Assembly: GCA_024509875.1 (NCBI GenBank)
Contig: JAMPIV010003467.1
Coordinates: 434,001-498,000 of the forward strand
Direction of reading: 5' to 3'
DNA length: 64,000 nucleotides
Source: Oreohelix idahoensis
Lineage: Eukaryota; Mollusca; Gastropoda; Stylommatophora; Oreohelicidae
Part shown: positions 22,881-33,459 of the stretch, piece by piece
Layout: the number at the start of each line of letters is the position of its first letter
Position numbering within the stretch: the first letter of the stretch is position 1
Translations under genes and position numbers: made by a program
Notes under the pieces: model-generated
The model's database searches: none
Told to the model about the DNA's origin: nothing
What the model saw: only the letters and a program-made list of their open reading frames with translations

Positions 22881-24235
22881 GCCTCGCGTGCCAGAACCCA
22901 CGAAATATCTCAGTGTGCATCCTGCTATCCGACTCTGATTTATAATAATTATGTAGCGGTAATAAAACCCGAATACTCCGCTACATATCGGTTTACGAAT
23001 ACGACTACAGCGTCTTTAGCAGACACACTGGTGTGAGGGGAACAACTAGGTGTATTGTATATTTTAAACTATATTTCAGTTAGAGAAGTGGTTCTCAACT
23101 CTTGTTTTGCTCTAGCCCCCATCTAAGCCCCATTTATTCTGCCCCACCCTCCCTTCCCCCACCCACCCCATTATAGTCGCTAATGTGTTAACCGTCAAAT
23201 ATTTTCTCCTTCATTGTAATCTATTCGCTTTTTGTTTATAAAGCCAGTAAACAAATATGGAGAAATCTTTATTTTCCGTTGCCAAGATCTCTTTTGTTTT
23301 TTGTTTTTTTTGGAACCCTGAGACTTTTAATGAAAATAGGTATTGCTTGCAGGCGTTCCTTGGACATGGCATCACGGAAATACATGATCCTGCTGAGATA
23401 AACAGTCTGCTTATAACCTGAGCTACATGCTAGAGGACAACAATAACGTGGGAAATACTGTTGAATGAGACAGCAGAAAACAGAAAAAGAAATATTAACA
23501 ACGTGAATTATAATCAGACACAGAAGTCTTTTAAAATACATGTTAACCGATGATCGAACAGCAGCCAAAACGAGGCAAAAAGTAAAAAAATATTAACAAG
23601 TTGAACGGGACGCGCCTCGCCATAGCGAGGCAAAACTTTATTTAAAAAAAAAAAAAAAACAAGTAGCTCGATGCATTCACATTTAAGTCACATTTTTGAC
23701 ATGCTTGGCACAGTCCGGTGTGCCTATTCTTTGCACGCAATGAACGCAGAGAGCCAAAACTTGTAAGAACCAAACCTTTAGATATGAACAGTGTCCAACT
23801 GTTCCATTCATTGACCACTTGTGTTTTAGAGCGTTATTAATCAGTGTAACGTGATATGCCTAATAAAATCATTAGCTGCTATATTGTTTATTCATACTGG
23901 CATGCTGTCTTTAATTTTATTACAAAAATAACTTTATGATCCTACAATAGTAGTGTCATAGTATCTTACACAGAACGAGATATGAGCGCTTGAAGCAAAT
24001 TATGCTAATGAAGTTTTCCCTGTTATAGTTTGTAAGGCCAGTTTTGAACAGCTCGAAGAAATAGGAAGGAATAGTGCTTTTTAAAAGTATATATTATGTT
24101 GCATTTAACTTTCCAAGTTACAAATTTAAATTTGTATTTCTCTTGGGCTCGTGACCGATGACTGACAAAGCAATGGTTTCTGTTGTTATTCTGTTGCACA
24201 ATGTAGGATATTTAAGAAATCAGAAAATAAGACAA
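22881..24235. other. No gene recognised
   Basis: Gene-free to my eye. A C-rich patch lies at 23116-23170 and an A18-type run at about 23645-23660. A 99-codon minus frame at 23269-23568 shows no motif. Confidence 0.5.
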
Positions 24236-24239
24236 AAAT

Positions 24240-24845
24240 ATTCTATCACAGTATCCAACAAAAAAATAAGTACTCCAAGAGCAGGAAGATGAAGCAGATA
24301 CGGAAGACCACTGGCCACAAGTAAAAAATATACGGAACGAGACATGTAAAGAAGTACTGAGAAAAAGAGAACACCAGCACAAATCATGGATAACAACAGA
24401 AACCATTAGCAAGATAGAAGACAGGAAAAACAAGAAAGCAAATTTAAACAGAAGCAAAACCAGAAGCTCCAAAGCCAAGGCTCATGGAGTGTTCATAGAA
24501 GCAAACGAAGAAGTAAGAAGAAACATCAAAAGAGACAAGAGGAAATAAATTGAAGAGTTGGCAAGGGCAGCAGAGAAAGCTGCAGCCAAAGGAAATATGA
24601 GGGACCTGTACAACAACACAAAGAAGCTAACAGGGAAATATAAGCAAGCAAATGGCCTCATAAAAGATAAGAATGGAAAATTGCTTAGTAAAATACAAGA
24701 ACGAATGAAGAGATGGACAGAACATTTTGAAGAACTTCTCAATAGACCAGCTCCAACTAATCCCCCAGACATCCAGCCAGCAGAAGAGGAGCTACAAATC
24801 AGTTGTGAACAACCAAGTAGAGAAGAAATAAAGAATAAAGAATCA
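24240..24845 (+). pseudogene. LINE polyprotein fragment, linker before RT
   Basis: This is the segment between the endonuclease and reverse transcriptase of an RTE/CR1-like LINE. From about 24270 it reads a Lys/Arg/Glu-rich helical stretch, then 'ARAAEKAAAKGNMRDLYNNT', 'LTGKYKQANGLIKDKNGKLL' and 'RMKRWTEHFEELLNRPAP', and stops near 24840 before the 'GKAPG' motif that opens the RT. An in-frame TAA at 24546-24548 interrupts it. Neither endonuclease nor RT catalytic motifs are present, and both ends are eroded, so it is a dead fragment. It belongs to a different subfamily from the LINE at 44484. Confidence 0.85.
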
Positions 24846-25946
24846 AAACTATGGTTTATATTAAATGTAGGTATAACGTAGTCAATACTGTAGTTAATGA
24901 CACTGTTAAACACCTGTCCTGAAGCTTACTATGGCCTCCCACGTTCCATAACCTAAAGTTTCGTCATTGCACTTCGTAACCGACGATAATTTTCTGTATT
25001 TATATAACAAAGAACAACCAGAGCATACTGTGATAAAGTTAACCAAGTCTTAAAATCATAACAGGAAGTAAGAAAGCAACACACACTGAAGAAATGAAAA
25101 CAAGTATGTGTGCAGCAGAAGAGATCACAGAGACCAGCAGCGACGTGAAAAAATTCTGATGGCTAACAGACCATCCAGTGTACCAGAGAATAAATGGTCT
25201 GACACGAGGAAGACATGAGCGAAGCTAATACGTAGAATCAAACGAAAACACAAAAACGATAAGATCAAATCTCTTAATTACATGATCAATTCGCATACTC
25301 ATTCATTACGTCAGAAAGCTCCGTATAATAAAAACAGAGTTTTCCCGAGATGAAAGAGATTATTTCAAGGATTAACAAAAAATACAACCAGAAAGAAGAA
25401 CGAATAAAAGCTTTTAGCATCAAATGTAAAAAGGAACACAACCCAAAAATTTGCTGGATCTATATGAAATACAACTGGATCACGAGCTGAAACAACTGAA
25501 ATATAAAGATGTATACATTTTTCTGAAACTAAGCAACAGCAAACAGAAAGAAAAACAAGCCAGTAGCAACAAGAATATTTGCAACCAGCTTCAGAACAGA
25601 GGCAGTCATACGGAAAACTGTTGCGAAAGTCCTAATCATGACAGAAATAACGGAATAGACAAGCACTTTTGTTTCTAAGACGCACCATCAGTGGTAACAA
25701 TATGGAGTGAAATACAAAAGACTGAAATATCGTAAGATAGCTGTGTCAGCAATTCAAAATACTGTAGTTTCCGTGATACGGTGGATCCCGTCTTACTACG
25801 AGATTCTCATAAATGAAGAGGTCAACAGACTGGCAAACTAGAATGCTACCTCAGACTGATCCACACACACTTAAAAGGTCAAGCGACTTTATCAACAGCA
25901 GGTACAGAAACTAGCGAGAAACAGAACAGCCAGGCCACCAGATTCT
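24846..25946. other. No gene recognised
   Basis: A-rich plus strand, possibly decayed LINE sequence. A 75-codon frame at 25451-25678 is Lys/Asn/Gln-rich and has no motif. Confidence 0.45.
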
Positions 25947-26090
25947 TCATCTTCTTCTTCCGTCCTTAGCCACCGACCGTCAAAGCAGTCAGTGGCCATT
26001 ACGCCTAGTGCCGTCTTAGGGCAACAGCAGATAGGTTTTCTTTGCAAATGTTTCCCATCACGCCTAGTGGCGTCTTTAGGGCAACGGCAA
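25947..26090 (-). mobile_element. LINE 3'-terminal fragment
   Basis: The minus strand matches the very 3' end of the LINE family seen at 47300-47377 and 48800-48868. It contains the '[13 protein letters not shown]'-type C-terminus, 'ggccactgactgctttgacgg' (as 'cagtggcc' on plus), and the GAA-type tail, here 'cttcttcttcc' on plus. The 'cgcctagtggcgtcttagggcaac' block occurs twice (about 26010 and 26059), so the fragment is internally duplicated. Confidence 0.8.
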
Positions 26091-26412
26091 ATCAACCCAT
26101 TTGCTGTTGTTTCCGTAATCGAAGTGACTGGCAAACGGGTGATTAGCCCGTTGTGTTGGGCCACCAGATAAATGATACTTATCACCAGCTTAACAGAAGA
26201 GAGCAACAATCTTTAGACTCACGTGGTCCACAATAGACTGAGATACCATTTATTCAATATGCTAAACACAGCAACTATCGATGAGTATATCTATGATTGT
26301 GATAAAATGACAACTGAACATCTACAGAAATAATATAACATATGAGGAGCATTTTTGGAACCTTGAACCATGGAATAGCGTCCTAAGGAAGTGCCTGTTC
26401 TGGAATTCCCAA
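26091..26412. other. No gene recognised
   Basis: Short unassigned spacer between the LINE 3' fragment and the duplicated unit. Confidence 0.5.
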
Positions 26413-28215
26413 GTGTGACGTATAATGGAAAAAGAGCCTACTGTAATCTGACAGTCTTGGTAACCTCGTAGCGCTCTATGATTTGCTAGCTAAAACCATG
26501 CATTTACTGCCTGTCTTTACTCACTCAAGCTTACTTTTTCGCCCCCCGCCTCTTTTCTTTGAATACAAGCAAACGAAGTGTTTACAAACTTTCGTGACCT
26601 GCCCGTCATAACAGGTAGCGAATCAGGGTTCTTTACCTCGTCTTCTCACGCGAGTTTATCTGTCAATCATACGATACCATACGTGAAAAACACAGACTCT
26701 TTTTGAAGTCTACAAAGGAAAATCCAAAATTCCCCGAATACGCTTTGATGTCGAGTCGCGGGCAAAACTTTTGAGAACCCCGTTACACGTAATAAGTCTT
26801 CTTATGCCGGTCGTAAACGCCGATGAAAGACCGACCGTTAACCTTTATCTTGTAACTCTGTTTCTGATTCTCAGTTATACACAGTAGCGCGAAAATTAAC
26901 AACATCTATAGATCAGAGAAATATAATGATATATAAACTGTGTTTTCTTAAACCTGCTATCAGTGTCACTCAGAATGTTTGAATACTCCAAGCACGCAGT
27001 TCTAGAACCATTATTGTGGAAAATGTGTTATAAGCATTCGTGGGGAATTTTCATTCTGATTTTCTGGTAATAGAAATAGGCTAACGTGGTTTTTAAAAAG
27101 TGTTAGCTTTTACCATTATAATTCACTTAGATTTTTCTCGCTGTTAAAACCTAGTGAAATAAAATAGCGTGTAGCGATTTCATACCAGAGAATTAAACTG
27201 TTAATTTTCGCCACACGCTTTCTCACACGAGAAGAGACGGTTTTAGCTGACTGGACTTATAGGATAAAATGGCTGATAGTGATAGTAAAGAATTCACGCT
27301 ATATTTCATTTTGTGTATTTATTATAAGTGCCTATTATTTAATACCATACGATGACTAACAGACGCCGACAATTTAATAGCTATTAACGACATGCTATAT
27401 TTTGTGTAAGTGCGCATATGGATAATTAAATAATAATTAACATTGTACGCTGACTGCCGGCGCGAGCAGCGGCGGAAGAGTTGCATAACTCCATCCGACC
27501 TAAACTCAGCGCCACAGAAGTCTGACCGCGTATGCGTAAAGGAAAACACCGTGTGCCTTTTAAGTTTAATCAGGACTGACGGAGTGGAGGAGAGATCGTC
27601 TTGTCACCGTCTGTGTGTGTATATAGTTTCATAGGATAGTAGCATTTTTTTCTCCATGAATGTTTCTTATATTTCTCGCAGACCTGATCACAAGAGCGTC
27701 CAGCGGTTTTTTTTTTCACGTTTGGTCTTTCTGGGTTACTTGTTCCTCTACTTGGTTTGAGCGATATTAATTTTTCATTTATAAAACGTGTACTCGCCAA
27801 AGATACATGAGAAACATGTTAACTTAACTATACTTACAAAACTCAGATATTTTTTCCAATTTTACCAGCCCAATGGAGTGTACAAAATAACATTATTGTT
27901 TCCGACTTCTGACAGTCGTATTCCAGCGGATTTATCCAGATTTTACGCAGTGCAGAATCGGAGCTCTAACATAGAGTTGTCAGATAGGATTATCATCATC
28001 ATCCTTTGTAACATTTTTTAAGCAACCAGATGTTTCCCAATACTGGAAGTATTTTCCTCTTTTAACTGTGAACCCCAAGAGCACGTTCCCACATCAACTA
28101 TTCGCGGTGACATTTTGTTCATCCAGGTAAAAAACAAAACACCAGATTAGGCGTTCATCTCACTAGTCTTTGTTTGTTCGAGGATGAACTGGGGCCAATT
28201 TGGGAAGTGAATCGG

Positions 28216-28310
<95 letters not shown>

Positions 28311-28985
28311 ACAATTGTATTTCCAAGGGATATGACCAAGAGTAGGTAAGAGTGAGTGAGTGGCCACTGTTTTGAAAGAGTGTGTGAGTATTTTTCTTTA
28401 TTTCAGGGAATTTACCAACATTGGATTTACTTAAACTTGTTTACTTTACTGGGTAGCATATAGTAGAAACTTGTTTACTTTAATGTCTACTCTGTAACAT
28501 AGTGCTAATCGTCGACCTTTGGGTTATTAACTTTTGGGTTCTTTTTCTCCATAGGGGGAGGGCGCATTTATTCTGCTATTTCATGTGTATGTAAATCTGA
28601 TTTTATTTGATTTTTCTTTAGATATTTGATGTTGTCGAATTTAAATGATAATAAACTACAAAGAAACTTACCTTTGTGTGTTGGTCAGACTCATACCCAT
28701 TTAACCGTAGTTCTTTCACGTTTGTGTGTCTTGTTGTCACATAGCTGTGTGTATGTGTGTGTGTAGATTAACTTATCTATTCTAGATAGGGAGATAAAAG
28801 CTGTCTTGCTCTAAAAGTACAGTCGTACAGATAGGCTGGAAGAGATTTCCTAATTCTCCACAGACATATCTTTTTCTCAATTCTACCACCTGTGAAAAAT
28901 CTATTTCTATACCTTCTCGCGTATCTGTCGACATCCACTCCATATACTCAGACGGGCCAAATAAAACAATTAACCTTCCCTACGA
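26413..28985 (+). repeat. Unknown 2.6-kb duplicated unit, copy 1
   Basis: This stretch is colinear with 52083-54845 over its full length. Landmarks in both are 'gtgacgtataatgga', 'tttaataccatacgatga', 'caggactgacggagtgga', 'gtttcccaatactggaagta' and 'actcagacggg'. Divergence is clear but alignment by eye is easy. Copy 1 lacks the SINE found in copy 2 and has a (TA)n tract at 28216-28307 where copy 2 has unique bases. I find no ORF conserved between the copies, no terminal repeats and no TSD. It may be a dispersed non-coding element or an old segmental duplication. Confidence 0.85.
28216..28307. repeat. (TA)n microsatellite
   Basis: About 90 bp of alternating TA with one interruption near 28259. 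It lies inside copy 1 of the 2.6-kb unit and is absent from copy 2. Confidence 0.97.
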
Positions 28986-29394
28986 CACCAAGGTAAAAAT
29001 ATTAGACAGAAAAAATAACGTCATGGAGGTGCTGTAGATGTAGAAAAGAGGTCTTTGTACTAACTGATTATCTGCCTATGTTCTACGTGAATTAACTTAG
29101 GGCACACACTCCTGGTATCATCTCTTGCTGAAGCTCTCCTATCGTGCTCAGCTCGCACCATTTCTGAACAATGTCGCAAAATTCACCATCCCAAATTTAA
29201 AAATCATAAAATATCCAGACTCTGTTGCATTTTCAGCAAGTATTTATTGACAGTTGTGTTGCAAATCTATAGGATCTTCTTCTTCATACACCTTTAGACG
29301 TCAACTTGAATATGTTTGCAGATAGCAATGGTCAGCCTGAGCTTGTTGGTATGTCCACACAGATTTTCCAGGAATAGGTGATGATGACACCGGT
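28986..29394. other. No gene recognised
   Basis: Unassigned sequence leading into repeat R1, the target of the Ty3/gypsy composite. Confidence 0.5.
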
Positions 29395-29464
29395 GTGTGC
29401 TTTCTCTGTTCCTCATATGATGGGCACATTTGCAATAATGTTCAGCAGTCATTTAATCAATACC
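29395..29464 (+). repeat. Repeat R1, left part of interrupted copy
   Basis: Matches about 2605-2680. The rest of this R1 copy lies at 43880-43975, beyond the LTR composite, so the composite inserted into an R1 repeat. Confidence 0.5.
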
Positions 29465-29469
29465 ACAGT

Positions 29470-31491
29470 TGTGGTGAAGTGGGATGTTATAAATACTTAT
29501 AGGGAACTTAGTGTACTGACTGAGATCAGCTGTGAAGGTATCTATATCTATTAAGAGTAGTGTATTATAGATAACCTTACTTGCTACCACATATCTATAT
29601 ATCTCAGTCAGAATTATTCTGGAATAGTGTGATGCTACGTTATGTGTCTAGGGTATGTGTATGATGAAGTGTAAGTCACAACAACAGACAGATAAACAAT
29701 TTAATTTAATCCACTACTCTTGACAACACTGTGACACTCACATACATATAACACTCTACAAAGATATCTTAAAAGAGTCACTGATAAACTTTCAAATAAC
29801 AATATGTATTCATTACTGGCATGAATGAATATGTGTCCTGATTCAACTACAAGGGAACCAGGAATCACAATCAATTTAAATTACAAGTTATGTACAGAAT
29901 GTATTTAATATGAATATTGTAGTGACATATATTATTACAAATGTTCTATGTGTGTCAGTTGTGTAGTAGTAAAATGAGGTAATACTGGTTTTGTTTTGTT
30001 CAAGCTCTGTTGGTATTTGTCATCATGACTTCAATAGTTTGTCTTTAGGGACTAGTATTGGAGATGTTCACAGTTCCTGATATTAAGACAATTAATTTCC
30101 CCTCTTAATATTATTTTTACTAAGTCATTTCAAGATGAGGGGATATAATGTTGAGCTCAGCTGGCCAATTCGCTTATCTGGCGTGATGGCGGCAGGAAAG
30201 GACTCCTCGGCTCGAATTCTCCTCTGGGCTCTGGAGACACCTCACTGATAGCTAAAAAGACCAAGGAGTATGCTGTCCGACACTGGATTCAGCAAAGCTC
30301 TGACCAGGTGCTGCTCAGTACCATCAAGACCACTGTCCCACAATTCATACGAATAAACACAGATACGTTGATTAGCAATGAATTCTGGCACAAACTGGCA
30401 CAAATTTCCATCTGCCTATGTTCCAGGCTTTTATTTAACACAATTATGAGCTGGCTTCAACGCACTGTTGCTTTATCAAGATCATTTAAACAAGTGGTCT
30501 CGAACTAACGCTCCCAAGTGTGTATATCAGCGAGACTGGCCAATGAGCCACGTTTCGACAAGTGTTTGAAAAAATGTTACCTTTTCCCGTTTCCCCTAAC
30601 AACGAAAGATAGTATTTATAGTTCGACCAATCGTGGTTAGGCTTTCATTTGTTGCGCTCCAATCAATTTGGAGTTTACATGGTAGGCTATTTATGTAACG
30701 TAAGGTTTTTTTCAAACACGTTAAAAAAATTTTATGAGCAGAAATGATTTCATGCTGTCAGGCAGCCTCACTATTTTATTTTGGGTATAATTTATTAATT
30801 CCTGGACTATTGGCGTAACGTTTTACATATTATTTGTCAGCAAGCCCTAAGGAACCCAATTTTCCCACTTTAAAAGAGCTACGTGGCTGCGTTCAAAATA
30901 TGTATTTTCTACCTCCTGTTTCGAAGATATGCTGTCTGGGTACTGTTATGTTTTCAACCGTAAACCCATCTATTGTTATCTTTCCTAATAAGCGTTTTTT
31001 ATGATTTATAAACCTAACTCTGGGAAAGGGTAGTGTATTTTATCACTGTCCGTCTGAAAAAAAAAATTAGTGCATGTAGACTTACACGCGTGATGGCAGC
31101 ATTTGTGAACCGCGCGACGCGTGTTGCATGCGTTCCTGATTTCCAGCCCTCCCCTCTCTCTTTATCCTTTTGTCCATCTGTTCGTTCGTTTTGGTAACGC
31201 AGTATAATTAATGTTAGGATTAATTTAGGTCATTACGCAGTACGTCTCAATGTTTTTCTTAGAAATGCAGCACACGTTTCATTGAAGAAGGCGGGTAATA
31301 ATACAGTAAGCTTTTATATCAACGTGAAAGCGTTACAATTTGCAGACGAAGCAGAAAACAAGGGGGATTTCGAGTACATTCTTTGTGACAGCACTGTTAT
31401 TTTACCATTGCTCTTCTCTTTATTAATTTTATTTGTTAGGCTTCATATTTACCTAATAATTTATATATGTGGATTAGAATATTTCATGACA
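29470..31491 (-). repeat. LTR 1 (3' LTR of internal copy 1)
   Basis: About 2.02 kb, reading TG...CA on the minus strand. A polypurine tract on that strand, 'aagaggggagg' (31492-31502), directly precedes it, which marks it as a 3' LTR. Small length differences from the other two LTRs lie mostly in homopolymers. Frames inside (30308-30508, 31282-31653) repeat in all copies and are not supported as genes. Confidence 0.93.
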
Positions 31492-31558
31492 CCTCCCCTC
31501 TTAAAACAGACATTATATGTCAGTCCTTTATTCTATATACACATAGAGAAATTTATTA

Positions 31559-33457
31559 TTATTTCTGGGGTTTACGGTGATTCTCATCACACGGATGGCG
31601 GCTTAAAAAATCAGCTCCCAAATTGGTTTTTCCAGATATATACTCAATGCTAAAATTATATGGAGCCAGAAGCAAAGACCATCGGAGTAACCTAGAGTTC
31701 TCATGCTTAGCCTGTGCTAAAAACGATAAAGGTTTGTGATCTGTTTGCAACTTAAATGCCTTCCCATATAGATAAATATTGAATTTCTTTATTGCCCATA
31801 TTACTGCAAGACATTCTTTTTCGCTAGTTGAGTAGTTGATTTCAGCTTTATTCAACTTTCTGCTAGCATATGCCACTGGGCTTAATTCCCCATCCAATGC
31901 ATCTGATTTCTGTAGTAGAGTTGCACCTAGCCCAATATTACTTGCATCCGTCCTTACTATGAATTCTTGACTTAAGTCAGGTAATTTCAAAATGGGTTTA
32001 CTTGTGAGCTTTTCCTTCAATTCTTGGTAAGTCATTTCACATTGTGGTGTCCATGTAATGCGATCTGGAAGTCCTTTACGTGTCAATTCCGTTAAAGGTG
32101 CACATATGGAATTAAAGTTTTTGATATACTTCTGGTAGAAACCACATAATGAGACAAAGGATCTCACGTCCTTCTTGGTTTGTGGTCTCGGGGCTTTCTG
32201 TAGTTTCTCTAAGTTCTTTGGGTCAGGGGTCATGTTTCCCTGATAAACTGTGTGTCCCAAAAATTCCAATTCTTTACATCCAACGCAACATTTGGTTGGT
32301 CGGGCTGTTAAATTTGCCTCCCCAAGTCGAGTAAACAGCATGTTCAGAGAGTCAATGTGTTCCTCAAATGTTTCTGTTGCTATAAGGATATCATCCATAA
32401 AATTTGTTATACAGGGATTATTCAGAGGATCCAATAATTTTCTCATCATTCTAGAGAAGACACTAGGCGCATTCTTCAATCCAAATGGCAATCTATTAAA
32501 CTCATAGTGTCCTTCTGAGGTACTAAAAGCTAGGTATGGTCTAACCTCAGGCTTTACTGGAATCTGATAGTATCCTTTACTCAGATCCACTTTTGAGAAA
32601 TATTTAGCTTTATTTAGTCTGGCAAACAGCTGATTTGTATCCGGCAATGGATCCACCTGTCCTTCTGTAATAGCATTCAGTCTCCTGTAATCTATACAGA
32701 GTCTATGTTCTCCAGAGGGCTTCCTTAAGAGTACCACCCCGGAACTATACGAAGACTCACTGTGCGAAATAATTCCTTCCTTCAACAGATAGTCTATCTC
32801 TTCCTTCAAAGCTTTTTCCTTAGCAAACGGAATCGAATATGGTTTCATACAGACAGGTGTGGAGTCTATGAGTTTCATATCATATTCCAATAGGTTTGTA
32901 TGCCCTGGTCGGTCTGTTAACACCTCTGCATGATTATTTAGAACCTGTTGCACTCTCTCTTTCTGAGTTTTCGTTAAATGTGTACTGATTTTCACCTGTG
33001 CTGCTGTCTCACAGGGGTGTAATGGATATTCAAATGATGAAAGTGGTTCCTTTTTCATCTCCATGGCGATGGACAAGGTCAACAAGTGTGTCTCTTCCTG
33101 ATGTTCTCTTTCCAAATATTTCTTCAGGAGATTCACATGATAGATTTTTTCTTTCCCCTTCTTATCTATCTTATAATTTGTTCTAGACACCTTCTCTAGA
33201 ACTGTATATGGACCCTGCCATCCAATTTGTAACTTATTCTGACTCCTAGGCAAAAGAAGCAGTACTTTCTCTCCCACAGCCAAATTTCTGTCTTTCGCCT
33301 TCCTGTTATAATAGGCAGCATGTTTCTTCCTGGCTTGTTTCAAATTTTCATTGGCAAGTTTCCAGCCAGTTTTCAACCGAGTGGTCAGCTCATTCACATA
33401 CTGGTATGAAGATGTAATGTTTTCCTCTGCCTTTTCATCAGTCCACGTTCTTAACAT
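31559..33457 (-). CDS. Pol: integrase C-terminus, RT, RNase H (copy 1)
   Basis: This 632-codon frame encodes the replication enzyme region of the Ty3/gypsy element, which would copy element RNA into DNA in the cytoplasm. Residues 1-120 are the integrase C-terminal part, with 'KKHAAYYNRKAKDR' and the GPY module 'GWQGPYTVLEKV'. RT follows at about 200-400, with 'CIDYRRLNAIT', 'VDLSKGYYQIP', 'LPFGLKNAPSVF' and the active-site box FMDD at 353-356. RNase H covers about 495-620, with 'RTDASNIGLGA', 'EKECLAVIWA', 'TDHKPLSFL' and 'GADFLSR'. All key acidic residues are present. The frame lies in the -1 frame relative to gag, overlapping it by about 30 bases (33460-33487), so the ATG at 33457 need not be the start. 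The integrase catalytic core that should precede residue 1 is missing. Confidence 0.93.
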   Translation of the reverse strand: MLRTWTDEKAEENITSSYQYVNELTTRLKTGWKLANENLKQARKKHAAYYNRKAKDRNLAVGEKVLLLLPRSQNKLQIGWQGPYTVLEKVSRTNYKIDKKGKEKIYHVNLLKKYLEREHQEETHLLTLSIAMEMKKEPLSSFEYPLHPCETAAQVKISTHLTKTQKERVQQVLNNHAEVLTDRPGHTNLLEYDMKLIDSTPVCMKPYSIPFAKEKALKEEIDYLLKEGIISHSESSYSSGVVLLRKPSGEHRLCIDYRRLNAITEGQVDPLPDTNQLFARLNKAKYFSKVDLSKGYYQIPVKPEVRPYLAFSTSEGHYEFNRLPFGLKNAPSVFSRMMRKLLDPLNNPCITNFMDDILIATETFEEHIDSLNMLFTRLGEANLTARPTKCCVGCKELEFLGHTVYQGNMTPDPKNLEKLQKAPRPQTKKDVRSFVSLCGFYQKYIKNFNSICAPLTELTRKGLPDRITWTPQCEMTYQELKEKLTSKPILKLPDLSQEFIVRTDASNIGLGATLLQKSDALDGELSPVAYASRKLNKAEINYSTSEKECLAVIWAIKKFNIYLYGKAFKLQTDHKPLSFLAQAKHENSRLLRWSLLLAPYNFSIEYISGKTNLGADFLSRHPCDENHRKPQK

Positions 33458-33459
33458 AG

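Noticed and set aside
23085..23130. 'gtggttctcaactcttg' resembling a hAT-family terminal inverted repeat
   Set aside because: No inverted partner or 8-bp target duplication was found nearby.
30308..31653. Frames repeated in all three gypsy LTRs (for example 66 and 123 codons)
   Set aside because: They lie wholly or largely within the LTR, show no motif, and recur only because the LTR is duplicated.
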